Numbered from the stretch's first letter, positions 36,208 through 46,336 are shown. The stretch: DNA of 64,000 nucleotides from Promethearchaeota archaeon (GCA_013375495.1 JABXKC010000002.1:186001-250000); one strand, 5' to 3'. The notes: a model not told the origin generated them from the sequence alone. Made by a program: numbers and translations.

Positions 36208-36353
36208 ATATCCTAATTATTTTAAGAAATATATTCAACGACTAATAGCATAGATAAAAATTTATCTTGTTTACAACTACAGTATCAAAGGACACTTTTT
36301 AATTTTACTACCAATAAATTGAAATTGACGTGCTTTAAAAAATAATTATCTCT

Positions 36354-37214
36354 TTACAATAAGATGTTTAGTATCATTTCTGCGCCACCGGCATTATCTA
36401 GGTATTCAGCGTTCGATTTTACATCAATGAATTTGCGTTTGTAATCATCAAAATTCATTTTAAGATATTCTTGGATATGAAGAGCATCGAAAGTGTAACG
36501 ATCATAGCACGAAGTGGGATGAGCTCCAAATGGCATTTTAACAACAGCATCACTAGTTTGCATAGGTAATTGTGCTTTCCCTTGTAGGTATCTGATATCT
36601 TCTGTTTCAACTAATCTCTCGCAGGTAATTATTGTTTTTTTTGCAGTCTTGGCCATATCATCATCCATCCAAACTGCTCCTGCTATATTTCCATTGCCAT
36701 ATTCATCTGCATAAGGGACATGTAAAATTGCAACATCTAAGTCGATTTTAGGTAAAGCCATCAATTGAGTTCCAGAACCTAAAGGATCTTCAAATTGGAT
36801 AATATCTTTTCTAACTTTGGGAAAATTGGTACCAATCATCCCTTTTAAAGGCATAAATGGGACTTTTAAGTAAGAGCCTTTCAATCCTAAAGCTATAGAC
36901 GCTTCACTCTCCTCAGAAACTTTAATTAGACCCGATTCAACAGCTTTACGGTAGTGGGGAGCCATACCAAAAATCTCCATCCCTACAAAACAGGATCTGA
37001 CTTCTGAAACACTTTTATCAGCAACAAGCATATCTACATCAATTCCCCCTACAAATGTACAAATTGCCAATTTCTTTTTGTTTTGCCTGATAATCTCCCT
37101 ACACGCACTCATAGGCTTTCTCCAAAAAGAGAGCCCCCCAATACCAACTAAATCTCCATTTTGAACATGTGTTGATATTGCTTCCTCCAGTGACATCATT
37201 TTACTCTCTCTCAT
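36354..37214 (-). CDS. Family I CoA-transferase, alpha subunit (GctA-like)
   Basis: A 286-residue protein with the CoA-transferase alpha-chain features: VQNGDLVGIGGLSFWRKP near the N-terminus, the VGGIDVDMLVA block, and AILHVPYADEYGNGNI. It pairs with the beta chain at 31634-32512, 3.8 kb downstream on the same strand, with the ACT protein, hom and thrC between them. Co-transcription over the whole block is possible but 146 bp separate this gene from the ACT gene. Length and motif order are normal for the family. Confidence 0.85.
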   Translation of the reverse strand: MRESKMMSLEEAISTHVQNGDLVGIGGLSFWRKPMSACREIIRQNKKKLAICTFVGGIDVDMLVADKSVSEVRSCFVGMEIFGMAPHYRKAVESGLIKVSEESEASIALGLKGSYLKVPFMPLKGMIGTNFPKVRKDIIQFEDPLGSGTQLMALPKIDLDVAILHVPYADEYGNGNIAGAVWMDDDMAKTAKKTIITCERLVETEDIRYLQGKAQLPMQTSDAVVKMPFGAHPTSCYDRYTFDALHIQEYLKMNFDDYKRKFIDVKSNAEYLDNAGGAEMILNILL

Positions 37215-37411
37215 TCAGAATCGCCTTATTTTTTTTCCAAAATTATATTCTTTTACTTTTTAGCTTAGGAATAATAATATTCGTTCTAATTAAAATCAAT
37301 ATTATTAGTAATTTGGTATTGAGGGAGAATAAATCAATAAATAAAGTCAGATTTAAAACAAATTTTTACTTAGCTTTACCTTGGTTATAAAATTTTTTTA
37401 GTGAATATTAT

Positions 37412-38569
37412 ATGACACAAGATCAAGCATTGAAAATGGATTATTATGAATTATTAAGGCAGAGAATGGATACTTGGCCTACAAGAACGCCAAAATCTAC
37501 TGGAATCATGAAAATTTTAAAAGAACTTTTTACTGAGGAGGAAGCTGAGATTTTGAGCTATTTCAAAGGATCTTTAACAGATTTAGCGTCTCCACTAGAG
37601 ATCGCTGAAAGAAGTAATAAGCCAACTGAAAAAGTAATAGAAGTTTGTAATTCCCTTGCTGAAAGAGGGTTATTATTTAAGATGGGAAAATCACGGAAGA
37701 GAGCGAAATTTACGATTTGGCCTACGGTAATAGGAATTTTTGAGTTTGTATTTAGTAACCCAAAAATTTATTCTGAGGAGAAATTAAAAAGACTTGCACG
37801 ACTTTTTGATAAATATTTAAACAGATATATAATTCCAACAGCAAGGGCATCAAATTATCCATTCCCTAGGATTTTACCCTCAAAAACATCAGAAAAAGTA
37901 ATTGAAGTTAACGAAGATTTAGGAATTGTTTCACAAAAAGTTTTACCTTTTGAAGAGGTTGAAGAACTACTAAATCAATGTACTGCCTTTTCAGTCATGC
38001 CATGTTCTTGTCGTGTTAAAGCAAAAGCTCTTGGATATACCAATGAAATGCCTATCGATGTTTGTATGGGATTCGATATGGGTGCTGAATTCTTTATTGA
38101 AAATGGAATGGCAAAAAGATTAACTAAGGAAGGAGCTTTAGACTTATTGATTAAATGCGAAAAAAAAGGCTTGGTGCATTGTACTTTAAATGCTCAAGTC
38201 CCTAACTTCATTTGCAATTGTGATAAGCAACACTGTGGCATTTTAAAAGGAATGACAAAATTTCATAGAATGGACGGATTAGCTCTCTCTAACTTTAGAG
38301 TAAAAATAGATGAATCAATTGAATGCTCTGAATGTTACCGATGCGTTGATTTATGCCCAACTCATGCAATTTATCCATCAATAGAAGAGGGTGGTAAATT
38401 TAACTTAGAGATAAAAGAGGACTTCTGTATTGGTTGTGGAGTTTGTTCTTCGAATTGTTCAACTAAGCGTTTAATCATGGAAAAAGTTGAAAATAAAATA
38501 CCAGAATATTCTATGGAAGATGCCTATCGCAGATATGGTGAAGAACGCTATAAAAATAAATTAAATTAA
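37412..38569 (+). CDS. Winged-helix / di-cluster ferredoxin protein
   Basis: 385 residues. The N-terminal part (about 40-120) looks like a helix-turn-helix: ASPLEIAERSNKPTEKVIEV followed by LAERGLLFKMG. The central part has Cys motifs CSCRVK and CNCDKQHC. Two [4Fe-4S] motifs close the protein, CSECYRCVDLCP and CIGCGVCSSNC. Its C-terminal half is related to the SCP2-ferredoxin fusion at 11552-12724. DNA binding plus iron-sulfur clusters would fit a redox-sensing regulator, but an electron carrier with a protein-interaction domain is also possible. The stop overlaps the convergent DUF169 gene by 4 bp. Confidence 0.72.
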   Translation: MTQDQALKMDYYELLRQRMDTWPTRTPKSTGIMKILKELFTEEEAEILSYFKGSLTDLASPLEIAERSNKPTEKVIEVCNSLAERGLLFKMGKSRKRAKFTIWPTVIGIFEFVFSNPKIYSEEKLKRLARLFDKYLNRYIIPTARASNYPFPRILPSKTSEKVIEVNEDLGIVSQKVLPFEEVEELLNQCTAFSVMPCSCRVKAKALGYTNEMPIDVCMGFDMGAEFFIENGMAKRLTKEGALDLLIKCEKKGLVHCTLNAQVPNFICNCDKQHCGILKGMTKFHRMDGLALSNFRVKIDESIECSECYRCVDLCPTHAIYPSIEEGGKFNLEIKEDFCIGCGVCSSNCSTKRLIMEKVENKIPEYSMEDAYRRYGEERYKNKLN

Positions 38570-39333
38570 TTTTTTTTTACTTTATCTAATCGTTTTTTTA
38601 ATTCTACAAAATCCTCAGGTGTGGATACTTGATAAGGAATCGGATATCTTGTTCCTGCTTTATGAGTTTCTTCCAATCCATCAACAATTTCATCTAATAT
38701 GTCAAAAGGTATTGATGCTATTAAATCGGAATCCGTTGCCTTTCCGTATCGACGATCGCCAAGACATGGAAAAGCAATCTGCAAATCACCTGTAAGCATA
38801 GCATTTGATATCGTATCTGCACATACACCATCACAGAAAGTAGTCATTGAAACCCTTCCTCCTCTTTTCCATAAATAACCTTGAATTATTCTCATAATTT
38901 GAGCAGAATTCCCCCAAATTAAGATTAGGTCAGGTTTAAAGTCTATACGACCCAAGGTTCCTGAAACTAGAGCAGTGTATTGTCCGAATGGTAATTTTGG
39001 CATCGTCGCTGTGGTTTTCTTAGCCGCTTCTTTTGTTTCATTGTATCGTCCCACGAAAAAAGCGCCCTCCTCGAAAAGTTTGTGCGATTTTTCAAATCCG
39101 AGTGAAATTCCTGCTAATGGACATAAGTTATCCTCCTGTACACACCCTACTGTCCATCCGTAATACCTAGTATAAGTGAATATTTGACACAGAGCTATTT
39201 TTTTTTCTATTTTTTTTAAAAATTTAATGTCATTTAATTCTTCAGGATTCCGCAGTAATTTTACCGCAACAGGGAAAGTAGCTAACCGAAGATATTTATT
39301 TAGTTTATCGTCTTTTTCTTTGTATTTACTCAT
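38566..39333 (-). CDS. DUF169 family protein
   Basis: A 255-residue protein of the DUF169 family, whose function is unknown. The family blocks are seen: PVAVKLL near the start, CPLAG after a Cys-rich segment, FGQYTALVSG, and DGVCADTISNAML with CLGDRRYG. Conserved Cys residues (CQIF, GCVQEDNLCP, FCDGVC) suggest a metal or cofactor site. It is the last gene on the minus strand of the inositol/uronate cluster, 80 bp after the creatininase-like gene, and may be part of it. Confidence 0.8.
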   Translation of the reverse strand: MSKYKEKDDKLNKYLRLATFPVAVKLLRNPEELNDIKFLKKIEKKIALCQIFTYTRYYGWTVGCVQEDNLCPLAGISLGFEKSHKLFEEGAFFVGRYNETKEAAKKTTATMPKLPFGQYTALVSGTLGRIDFKPDLILIWGNSAQIMRIIQGYLWKRGGRVSMTTFCDGVCADTISNAMLTGDLQIAFPCLGDRRYGKATDSDLIASIPFDILDEIVDGLEETHKAGTRYPIPYQVSTPEDFVELKKRLDKVKKN

Positions 39334-39413
39334 ATTATCACATTTAATTCGTATTTTAATTAATTTATATATTCTTTACTCTGAACAAGGTTTTGTGAAA
39401 ACTCTAAAAATAT

Positions 39414-40382
39414 CTAAGGGGGATACCTCAATTCATAAATACTTTTTCCACCGTTGAGTGGTCCTTTTATATAAGCTTCAATCTCTTCAGGATTTCTCTG
39501 TGTAATGCCTTCGATTGGCGGTAATTTTCCTGGCGGGAATGTTTTTAATATATCATTCACTAATTTCTCTAAATAATCTAAAAATGCTTCCATACCTGGT
39601 TTACCTTTTTCAAAACTAGCTTTACTTGGACATCCTACATGTCCTTCAGGATATGCTGCAACCTCAATTGGACCAAACCCTACTTGACCATACCATTTAA
39701 TTGGTTTTTGGTAAATATTTCCTGCTTTATCAACATGTCCATCAGGCATCCAGCCAATTACTTCATTATCTTCACATGAATCAATTTTCTTTACCATTTC
39801 AGGAAAAAGAGTCATTGAAAATGATGTCTCTGCTTCATCTGCGTGAATAAAAGGAGTTTCAAAAGGACCCCCGTGTTCTTTATCCATACAATCCTTTGGA
39901 ATTGCGTGATACCAGTTAACATTACATATAACAGCCGGTAACTGATAATTTTTTGCCCATTCATGAATTGCGCTAGGAATCACATATTCTTGGCCATGAC
40001 CATTTAAAAGAATCATCTTTCTGAACCCCATGTTCCATAAACCTGCTATAACTGCACGCAGAAGTCCTTTAAATATTTCTTCTGGCACAATTATTGTTCC
40101 TGGCATTCCCACATGATGATACGGATGCGAACCGTACCAAGTTGGTTGAGCAACTGTACATCCAGTTTTTTGTGCTACTAATTCTGCCATTCGAGTAACA
40201 AGAAATGTATCTTCCCCAATACATGCTGCAGGGCCATGGTTTTCTGTAGAACCAACAGGTATAATGATTACATCATTTTTTTTAATACGCTCCCGAATCT
40301 CAGCAATGCTCATATTTTGAAGATAAATTCCATCTGCTTTATCTAAGTGACCTCCCTTTGGAGGTAAGTTCCATTTACTCAT
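39414..40382 (-). CDS. iolN: Creatininase-family hydrolase, probably IolN (3-dehydro-scyllo-inosose hydrolase)
   Basis: A metal-dependent amidohydrolase-like protein of 322 residues in the creatininase family. Metal ligands are E47 and H49 in VGSTENHGP, D58, and the LNGHGQE and HADEAET segments. The overall pattern, from the N-terminal WNLPPKGG to the PPGKLPPIEG tail, resembles Thermotoga IolN, which opens the ring of 3-dehydro-scyllo-inosose to 5-keto-L-gluconate. The assignment rests on recalled similarity and on the neighbouring IolM and IolO. The family level is certain, the substrate less so. Confidence 0.78.
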   Translation of the reverse strand: MSKWNLPPKGGHLDKADGIYLQNMSIAEIRERIKKNDVIIIPVGSTENHGPAACIGEDTFLVTRMAELVAQKTGCTVAQPTWYGSHPYHHVGMPGTIIVPEEIFKGLLRAVIAGLWNMGFRKMILLNGHGQEYVIPSAIHEWAKNYQLPAVICNVNWYHAIPKDCMDKEHGGPFETPFIHADEAETSFSMTLFPEMVKKIDSCEDNEVIGWMPDGHVDKAGNIYQKPIKWYGQVGFGPIEVAAYPEGHVGCPSKASFEKGKPGMEAFLDYLEKLVNDILKTFPPGKLPPIEGITQRNPEEIEAYIKGPLNGGKSIYELRYPP

Positions 40383-40462
40383 AATATTTCAAATTCTAAA
40401 TTTAATTTAATGATTTGTTATAATTCAATTTCTCTAATAAATTCGCTTACTCAATAAATTCA

Positions 40463-41707
40463 CTACAAAAATAGCTTTCTAATATGTTTTTCGTAAATAT
40501 TTTCAGTAACATTCTTGGCGATGATTTCAACATACTTCTTTAAGGTATTTATATAACGCGAGCCCATTTCTGCAGCAATTTTATAAGCTGTATGGAGCAA
40601 TTGTCGGAAATCTCGATTATAATCTATACAAGATGAATCATGCCGTAAGGCTCTTACGAATTCTTCACTAGTCCATATGTTTACCTGTTCTGGATAAGGT
40701 AAATTATCCTTTTTAATATCTACTACTGCGGCGTAGGGTGCACACAACTCATCTAATCGACCGTGAGCTTTCGTATAGATCTCTTTAGCAAGTTCTAGCC
40801 CTTCACCACCTGCTATCGCCAGACCAATTAATTCTTCTAACCACGTTGTTCCCGAAGTTTTTAAATGGAATCCCGAGTCAAAGTCTTTGATAACCTTGTT
40901 AACGATGCTATATAATGAAAATTTATCGCTTCCAGAGTGAAGGCTAATTTTTAAATTATCAGGTAGGGAGAATTTATTTATCGCAAATTGGATTACAGCT
41001 AAGATAATCTCTAGTTCTTCAGAAAATTGCTTAATATCTCCTTCATAATCAACTCCTTTATTAAACCTACCAGAAAATTTAGGAGCTATTGTTTGAATAG
41101 GAATACCTTCATCAGCTATAGCTGCTAGAATAAATAAAATTTCTATTGGTGTTTGAGGTGCTTTCGTTTCGTCCATCGATACTTCAGTAATAAAATTATC
41201 CTTGCCTTTTTTCTCCTCAATCTTGCGATATACTCTTCCTGCTTCCTTTACAGCAAAAAGGTATTTTTCTGCAATCGCTCTTAATTGTGTTTTATTAATC
41301 AATAAGGGTTTTTTGATATTTGAAATGAATAGATTTCCTATAAACTCTTCATGTCTCTCAATATAGGCGTTTACATCGGCTTCAGATGCCTTTTTATCTA
41401 TATATTCAGCCACATCAAGAGTAAAATAATTACTCGAATCAATGAATAAATCAATATTAGAAATTCCGATGTGATCGGCGTCAATATAATATGGCCCTTT
41501 CCAATCTAAATCTCTCACAGCATTTTGAGCTTCTTCTAAAACATCAGCAGGAGTCGTGTTAGTGATCAAATGTTCTCGATGAGATTTATTCCATACGATT
41601 GCGATGTTAATACCATTTTCTTGGGCTTTTATAATTGCTTTTAATTGAGCTTTTCCTTGACATCCAAATCGATCTCCGGTACCTATTGAATATTTTTGTA
41701 ATCTCAT
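40463..41707 (-). CDS. uxaE: Tagaturonate/fructuronate epimerase
   Basis: A 414-residue protein of the UxaE family, which interconverts D-tagaturonate and D-fructuronate at C4. Family blocks include the N-terminal SIGTGDRFGCQGKAQL, APKFSGRFNKGVDYEGD, and the LHSGSDKFSLY motif of the barrel. The length matches the Thermotoga enzyme. GAGGATC precedes the ATG. The gene is 36 bp after uxaC in the operon. It would join the inositol branch (ending in tagaturonate) and the galacturonate branch to the fructuronate route. Confidence 0.88.
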   Translation of the reverse strand: MRLQKYSIGTGDRFGCQGKAQLKAIIKAQENGINIAIVWNKSHREHLITNTTPADVLEEAQNAVRDLDWKGPYYIDADHIGISNIDLFIDSSNYFTLDVAEYIDKKASEADVNAYIERHEEFIGNLFISNIKKPLLINKTQLRAIAEKYLFAVKEAGRVYRKIEEKKGKDNFITEVSMDETKAPQTPIEILFILAAIADEGIPIQTIAPKFSGRFNKGVDYEGDIKQFSEELEIILAVIQFAINKFSLPDNLKISLHSGSDKFSLYSIVNKVIKDFDSGFHLKTSGTTWLEELIGLAIAGGEGLELAKEIYTKAHGRLDELCAPYAAVVDIKKDNLPYPEQVNIWTSEEFVRALRHDSSCIDYNRDFRQLLHTAYKIAAEMGSRYINTLKKYVEIIAKNVTENIYEKHIRKLFL

Positions 41708-41742
41708 TATTAAGATCCTCTTATCTCTTGAATTTTATGTAG

Positions 41743-43146
41743 TTACAACATCTTAAAATAGCCAACGGCATTATTATAACAAATTTTTTCAACTATTTTC
41801 CCAAGTAAATCTATATCATTAGGAATTTCTCCATTTTCGACATCAGATCCAATCAAGTTGCATAATATTCGGCGAAAATATTCATGTCGTGGAAATGATA
41901 AAAAGCTTCGGGAATCTGTAGTCATTCCAATAAAACGACTCAACAATCCTAGATTAGAGTGTGTGTTAATTTGCTTAGTTATTCCATCAATTTGATCTAA
42001 AAACCACCAACTAGGTCCAAATTGCATTTTCCCAGGATAAGAACCATCTTGGAAACTACCAATAATAGAAGCTATTAATTCGTTGTCTCGAGGATTTATG
42101 TTATAAAAAATAGTTTTTGTAAGCTCTCCAGATTGATCAAGTCTGTCTAGAAATTTAACCAATTTATCTCCGAATTTATGGTCACCGATAGAGTCACATC
42201 CTATGTCGGGTCCAAGTTTATTGAAAAACCTCGTATTAGTGTTACGAAAGGGTCCAATATGAAATTGCTGGACCCAACCACGATTGTAATTCAATCTAGC
42301 GCATTCATATAAGAGAGCTGACTTGAATTTTAATACCTCTCCTTGAGTTAATTCATTTCCTGAGAGAATTTTAGTTGTTATTTTTTCGACTTCTCCATTG
42401 GTATAAGATTCAATCCAAAAAGTTTGTATTCCATGATCAGCAATTCGACATCCTATATTATGAAAAAATTTATGACGTACTTCTAATGCTTCAATTAAAC
42501 TTGAAAAGTTTTTTATTTCAATACCAGAGATATCACTTAATTTAGAAACATAGTTAATATATGATGTAGTATTTTGTATAGCCATTGCTTTGTCTGGTCG
42601 AAACGTAGGAATTATTTTAACTTTATAACCATCTTCTTTGAGTTTTTTATGATATACTAAAGAATCAATTGGATCGTCCGTTGTACAAATAAGTTTTACG
42701 TTCATTTTAAGAAGCAAATTTCTAACTGAAAAATCTGGTGATTGAAGTAGAGTAGAACACTGATCATAAATTTCATTACAGGTTTTTGGGCTTAATATGG
42801 TATCTATATTAAAATACCTCTGAAGTTCTAAATGGGTCCAATGATGGAGCGGATTGCGAATTGCCATTGGAATTGTTTCTGCCCATTTCTCAAATTTTTC
42901 AAAATCAGTAGCATCACCAGTGCAGAAGTTCTCTGATATCCCATTGCTGCGCATTAATCTCCATTTATAGTGATCTCCAGCAAGCCAGGCTTGCCCTATA
43001 TTATCGTAGCAAACATCATCAGCTAAATCTTTCACTGGGAGGTGACAATGATAATCAAAAATCGGCATCTTTCCTGCAAATTCATGATATAGATTCCTCG
43101 CTGTTTCTGTTTGCAAAAGAAAATTACTATCTAAAAATTTTTTCAT
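41743..43146 (-). CDS. uxaC: Glucuronate/galacturonate isomerase
   Basis: A 467-residue amidohydrolase-fold isomerase that turns D-glucuronate into D-fructuronate and D-galacturonate into D-tagaturonate. The metal motif DYHCHL is at residues 31-36. The LAGDHYKWRLMRSNG block and the late NNAVGYF segment match UxaC. The length is that of the full family. GGTGAAT lies before the ATG. It shows that hexuronates, and not only inositol, can enter this pathway. Confidence 0.94.
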   Translation of the reverse strand: MKKFLDSNFLLQTETARNLYHEFAGKMPIFDYHCHLPVKDLADDVCYDNIGQAWLAGDHYKWRLMRSNGISENFCTGDATDFEKFEKWAETIPMAIRNPLHHWTHLELQRYFNIDTILSPKTCNEIYDQCSTLLQSPDFSVRNLLLKMNVKLICTTDDPIDSLVYHKKLKEDGYKVKIIPTFRPDKAMAIQNTTSYINYVSKLSDISGIEIKNFSSLIEALEVRHKFFHNIGCRIADHGIQTFWIESYTNGEVEKITTKILSGNELTQGEVLKFKSALLYECARLNYNRGWVQQFHIGPFRNTNTRFFNKLGPDIGCDSIGDHKFGDKLVKFLDRLDQSGELTKTIFYNINPRDNELIASIIGSFQDGSYPGKMQFGPSWWFLDQIDGITKQINTHSNLGLLSRFIGMTTDSRSFLSFPRHEYFRRILCNLIGSDVENGEIPNDIDLLGKIVEKICYNNAVGYFKML

Positions 43147-43164
43147 TTATTTTATTCACCATTT

Positions 43165-44220
43165 TCAGTATTCTTTCTGAATTGTTTTACTTATTCCTTC
43201 CCAGAGTCCTACAAGATACATAACACCTAATGCTCTATCATATAATCCATAACCTGGCCTTCCTGTTTCCCCCCATATCATCCTTCCATGGTCAGGACGT
43301 ACAACTCCATCAAATCCAATTTCTTTTAATGCTTTTACCACTTCATACATGTTTACATCCCCAAACTCTGTAGGATGCTTACTTTCATAAAATTTTTTAC
43401 CTTCAGTATGTTTAACATTTCGGAAATGTACGAAAGGAATACGGCCTAATGAACCAAATTTTCGAATAGCTTTTACAAGATCCATTTTTAAATTTGCGCC
43501 AAAAGATCCAGTACAAAAAGTTATACCATTAGAGGGACTTTCTATAATTCTTACTAAGCGATCTAAAGCTAACTCATCAGTAATAATTCGGGGAAGCCCA
43601 AAAATAGACCATGGAGGATCATCTGGATGAATAGCCATTTTCACTCCAAATTCTTCAGCAACAGGGATTACTTTTTTCAAGAAATATTCTAAATTTAACC
43701 ATAAAGTTTCATTATCAACTTTGGAATAAGCATTTAAGTAGTTCTGTAATTCCTTTTTTGTATAATGGGTTGCCCAACCCGGAAGATCTAATGAAATTTT
43801 TTCAAAATCAATCTCTTTAAGCTTAGTATTATCAAAACTTAAGCTATTAGATCCATCGGAATATTTCATCGCTAAATCAGTGCGCACCCAGTCAAAAACG
43901 GGCATAAAATTATAACATAAAATTTTAATCCCTAGAACTCCCATATTTTTGATACTTTGGCAATAATTTTCAATTAATACATCTCGATATGAATTGCCAA
44001 GCTTAATATCTTCATGGACAGGAATACTTTCAATAACCGAAAACTTTAATCCTTTTACTTCGATCTTTTTTTTAATAGATTTCAATTTCTCTATTGACCA
44101 AACATCTCCTACAGCGACATCATATAGCGCTGAAACAATACCTGTGACTTTAGGGATCTGCTTTATATATTTGAGGGGGATAGGATCTTTATCTCCATAC
44201 CATCGAAATGCTATTTCCAT
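43165..44220 (-). CDS. uxuA: Mannonate dehydratase
   Basis: A 351-residue TIM-barrel enzyme that dehydrates D-mannonate to 2-keto-3-deoxygluconate. Conserved parts are FRWYGDKDPIPL at the start, MAIHPDDPPW with the metal-binding His and Asp, TFCTGSFG, FVHFRNVK and RPDHGR. The length is normal for archaeal and Bacillus-type UxuA. It lies between uxaC and the SDR reductase with gaps of 18 and 33 bp. The enzymes for the next steps (KDG kinase or aldolase) are not in the window. Confidence 0.94.
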   Translation of the reverse strand: MEIAFRWYGDKDPIPLKYIKQIPKVTGIVSALYDVAVGDVWSIEKLKSIKKKIEVKGLKFSVIESIPVHEDIKLGNSYRDVLIENYCQSIKNMGVLGIKILCYNFMPVFDWVRTDLAMKYSDGSNSLSFDNTKLKEIDFEKISLDLPGWATHYTKKELQNYLNAYSKVDNETLWLNLEYFLKKVIPVAEEFGVKMAIHPDDPPWSIFGLPRIITDELALDRLVRIIESPSNGITFCTGSFGANLKMDLVKAIRKFGSLGRIPFVHFRNVKHTEGKKFYESKHPTEFGDVNMYEVVKALKEIGFDGVVRPDHGRMIWGETGRPGYGLYDRALGVMYLVGLWEGISKTIQKEY

Positions 44221-44253
44221 CCTTATAGTACCCTATTATTTAAATTTTTAATT

Positions 44254-45111
44254 TTAAACACCAGAATATGCAGAAAACCCACCATCAACCGGAATTATAA
44301 CTCCATTAACGAAGCCGGAAGCTTTTTCATCAATAAGCCAAAGAAGTGTCCCAATTAGTTCTTCTGGGTTCCCAAATCTACCTATAGGTGTTAGATTTTT
44401 TATTCTTTCTGCTCGTTCCGTGAAAGAACCATCTGGTTTAGTTAAGAGAGAGCGATTTTGCTCTGTCAAAAAAAAACCTGGAGCAATAGCATTTACACGT
44501 ATATTAACTTTAGAAAAATGTACGGCAAGCCACTTGGTAAAATTACTGACAGCAGCCTTTGCTCCACTATATGCAGGAATTTTTGTTAAAGGAGTAAAAG
44601 CATTCATGGACGAAATGTTAATGATGCTCGAACCTTTCTGATTAATCATATGTTTTGAAAAAACCTGGGTGGGTAATAGCGTACCAATAAAATTTAAATC
44701 AAACACATATTCTATTCCTTTTTGATCAAGGTCGAAAAATGTTATAATACCTTCTTTTTCATTATCTAAATCTTCTAAAGTCAGAAATTCGTTTGATGTT
44801 GTCCCCTTAGGATGATTTCCGCCAGCTCCATTAATGAGTATATTACATGAGCCAAATTCTCTTTTTATTATCATTTCAGCTTTTCTTAAGCTTTCAAGTT
44901 CTAAGACATTTGCTTCAATCCCAATGGCGATTCCATCTTCTTTTGAAATCTCCCTTGCAAGACTTTCAGCTGCTTCTTTTCGTAGATCAAGTATTGCAAC
45001 TTTTGCATTGCATTTTGCAAGAGCCTTAGAAAAGTATCCACATAATTCTCCACCCCCACCAGTTACCACCACAGTTTTATCTTTTAAATCAATTCTAAAT
45101 GGGACGTTCAT
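44254..45111 (-). CDS. uxuB: SDR-family fructuronate reductase (UxuB/YjmF type)
   Basis: A short-chain dehydrogenase of 285 residues. The NAD(P) loop is TGGGGELCG near residue 18, the NINGAGG-type segment is LINGAGGNHPKG, and the catalytic tetrad includes S in NISSMNAF and YSGAK. The insertion after NGAGG is typical of the SDR-type D-mannonate oxidoreductases such as Bacillus YjmF. It would reduce fructuronate to mannonate, the substrate of the downstream UxuA. Confidence 0.87.
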   Translation of the reverse strand: MNVPFRIDLKDKTVVVTGGGGELCGYFSKALAKCNAKVAILDLRKEAAESLAREISKEDGIAIGIEANVLELESLRKAEMIIKREFGSCNILINGAGGNHPKGTTSNEFLTLEDLDNEKEGIITFFDLDQKGIEYVFDLNFIGTLLPTQVFSKHMINQKGSSIINISSMNAFTPLTKIPAYSGAKAAVSNFTKWLAVHFSKVNIRVNAIAPGFFLTEQNRSLLTKPDGSFTERAERIKNLTPIGRFGNPEELIGTLLWLIDEKASGFVNGVIIPVDGGFSAYSGV

Positions 45112-45157
45112 TTGTATTTCCTAGATTCTATTTATCATTTAATCAATATGATTAACT

Positions 45158-46336
45158 TCAATTTATTACTGTCGAAATTTTACAATTATCTTTGTCTTTT
45201 TGTAATAACTTTAGATGTTCTGGAACTTCTTCTAGTGTTATCTCTTTAGTAATCAATGGAGTGACATCCATACCAGCAGCCATACTGCTGATTACATTAG
45301 GGAATGTACCATGACCCGAATGTCCTTGGGCTCCAATTATTCGGGCTCTTCTTACTTGAAAGTATTCTCCGCACACTGGCATTCTCTGTTCAGCTCTGGC
45401 AACAATCACTACAGTACTATTTATTGCTTTACATTCCCAAATAACATTTTGTATATCTTCAGTGCATACTTCAGGTAAACCTGCTGATTCGAGATAAAGG
45501 GCTGCTCCTTCGTTATCTGTATATTCTTTAACTTTTTCTACAAAATTTTCTTTTAGAGGGTTAATCACATAATCAGCACCCATTTTTTTAGCCAATGCGG
45601 CTCGAGATTCTGCTGGTTCTGAAACAAGACACATCGCAGCTCCCGCCGTTTTTAAAATTTTTACTGCAGCTAATCCAATCGGTCCAGCGCCTAGGATTAC
45701 CACATTTTCTCCAGGTCGAATTCCACCCCCTCTCTCTATGACTGCATTATAGGCTACGGATGTTGGTTCTACTAAACTACCTATTTTGTAGATATCGTTA
45801 TATTTATTCACTAATTTTTTTAGACTCCAACATAATTTCGCTGGAACTGCGATGTACTCTGCAAATGCTCCATTTATTGAAAAACCAATTTCTTGTAATC
45901 GCTCGCAATGATTTGGGTAACCGTCACAGCACGGTTTACATTCACCACACCATACCATTTCTTCTACGGTTACAGGTTCTCCTTTTTCGAAAGGTTTACT
46001 TGTTCTTTTATTTATAGCCCTGCTGCCTACTTCCACAATTTCTCCAGAAAATTCATGACCAAGAGTAACGGGAAATGCAGTTAATCCTGGATAATAGATA
46101 TATCCATCCTCATAACTTTGATTCATATGTACGTCAGAACCGCAAATTCCACATCTTTTTACTTTGATTAATACCTCATTTGGTCTTATTTGAGGTTTTC
46201 CTTTTTCTACTACTTTAGTAAGAGGATTACGCCATACTTGAGAACCCAAATATGTTAATTTCTTGTCAATATCTTTTGATCCAAGTCTAAATTCCGGTTT
46301 TGGCTCCCAACTTGCTGATAATTCTACTACTTTCAT
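45158..46336 (-). CDS. iolM: Zinc alcohol dehydrogenase, probably IolM (scyllo-inosose 3-dehydrogenase)
   Basis: A medium-chain dehydrogenase of 392 residues. Catalytic zinc ligands lie in CGICGSDVH and in GHEFSGEIVE; the structural zinc site is CGECKPCCDGYPNHC. The NAD loop is GAGPIG. The unusual N-terminus (ASWEPKPEFRLG with LTYLGSQVWR) and the end block ARAEQRMPVCGEYFQVRRARIIG-like match Thermotoga IolM rather than ordinary threonine or alcohol dehydrogenases. It would oxidise scyllo-inosose to the diketo-inositol hydrolysed by IolN. It is the first gene of the operon. Confidence 0.82.
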   Translation of the reverse strand: MKVVELSASWEPKPEFRLGSKDIDKKLTYLGSQVWRNPLTKVVEKGKPQIRPNEVLIKVKRCGICGSDVHMNQSYEDGYIYYPGLTAFPVTLGHEFSGEIVEVGSRAINKRTSKPFEKGEPVTVEEMVWCGECKPCCDGYPNHCERLQEIGFSINGAFAEYIAVPAKLCWSLKKLVNKYNDIYKIGSLVEPTSVAYNAVIERGGGIRPGENVVILGAGPIGLAAVKILKTAGAAMCLVSEPAESRAALAKKMGADYVINPLKENFVEKVKEYTDNEGAALYLESAGLPEVCTEDIQNVIWECKAINSTVVIVARAEQRMPVCGEYFQVRRARIIGAQGHSGHGTFPNVISSMAAGMDVTPLITKEITLEEVPEHLKLLQKDKDNCKISTVIN

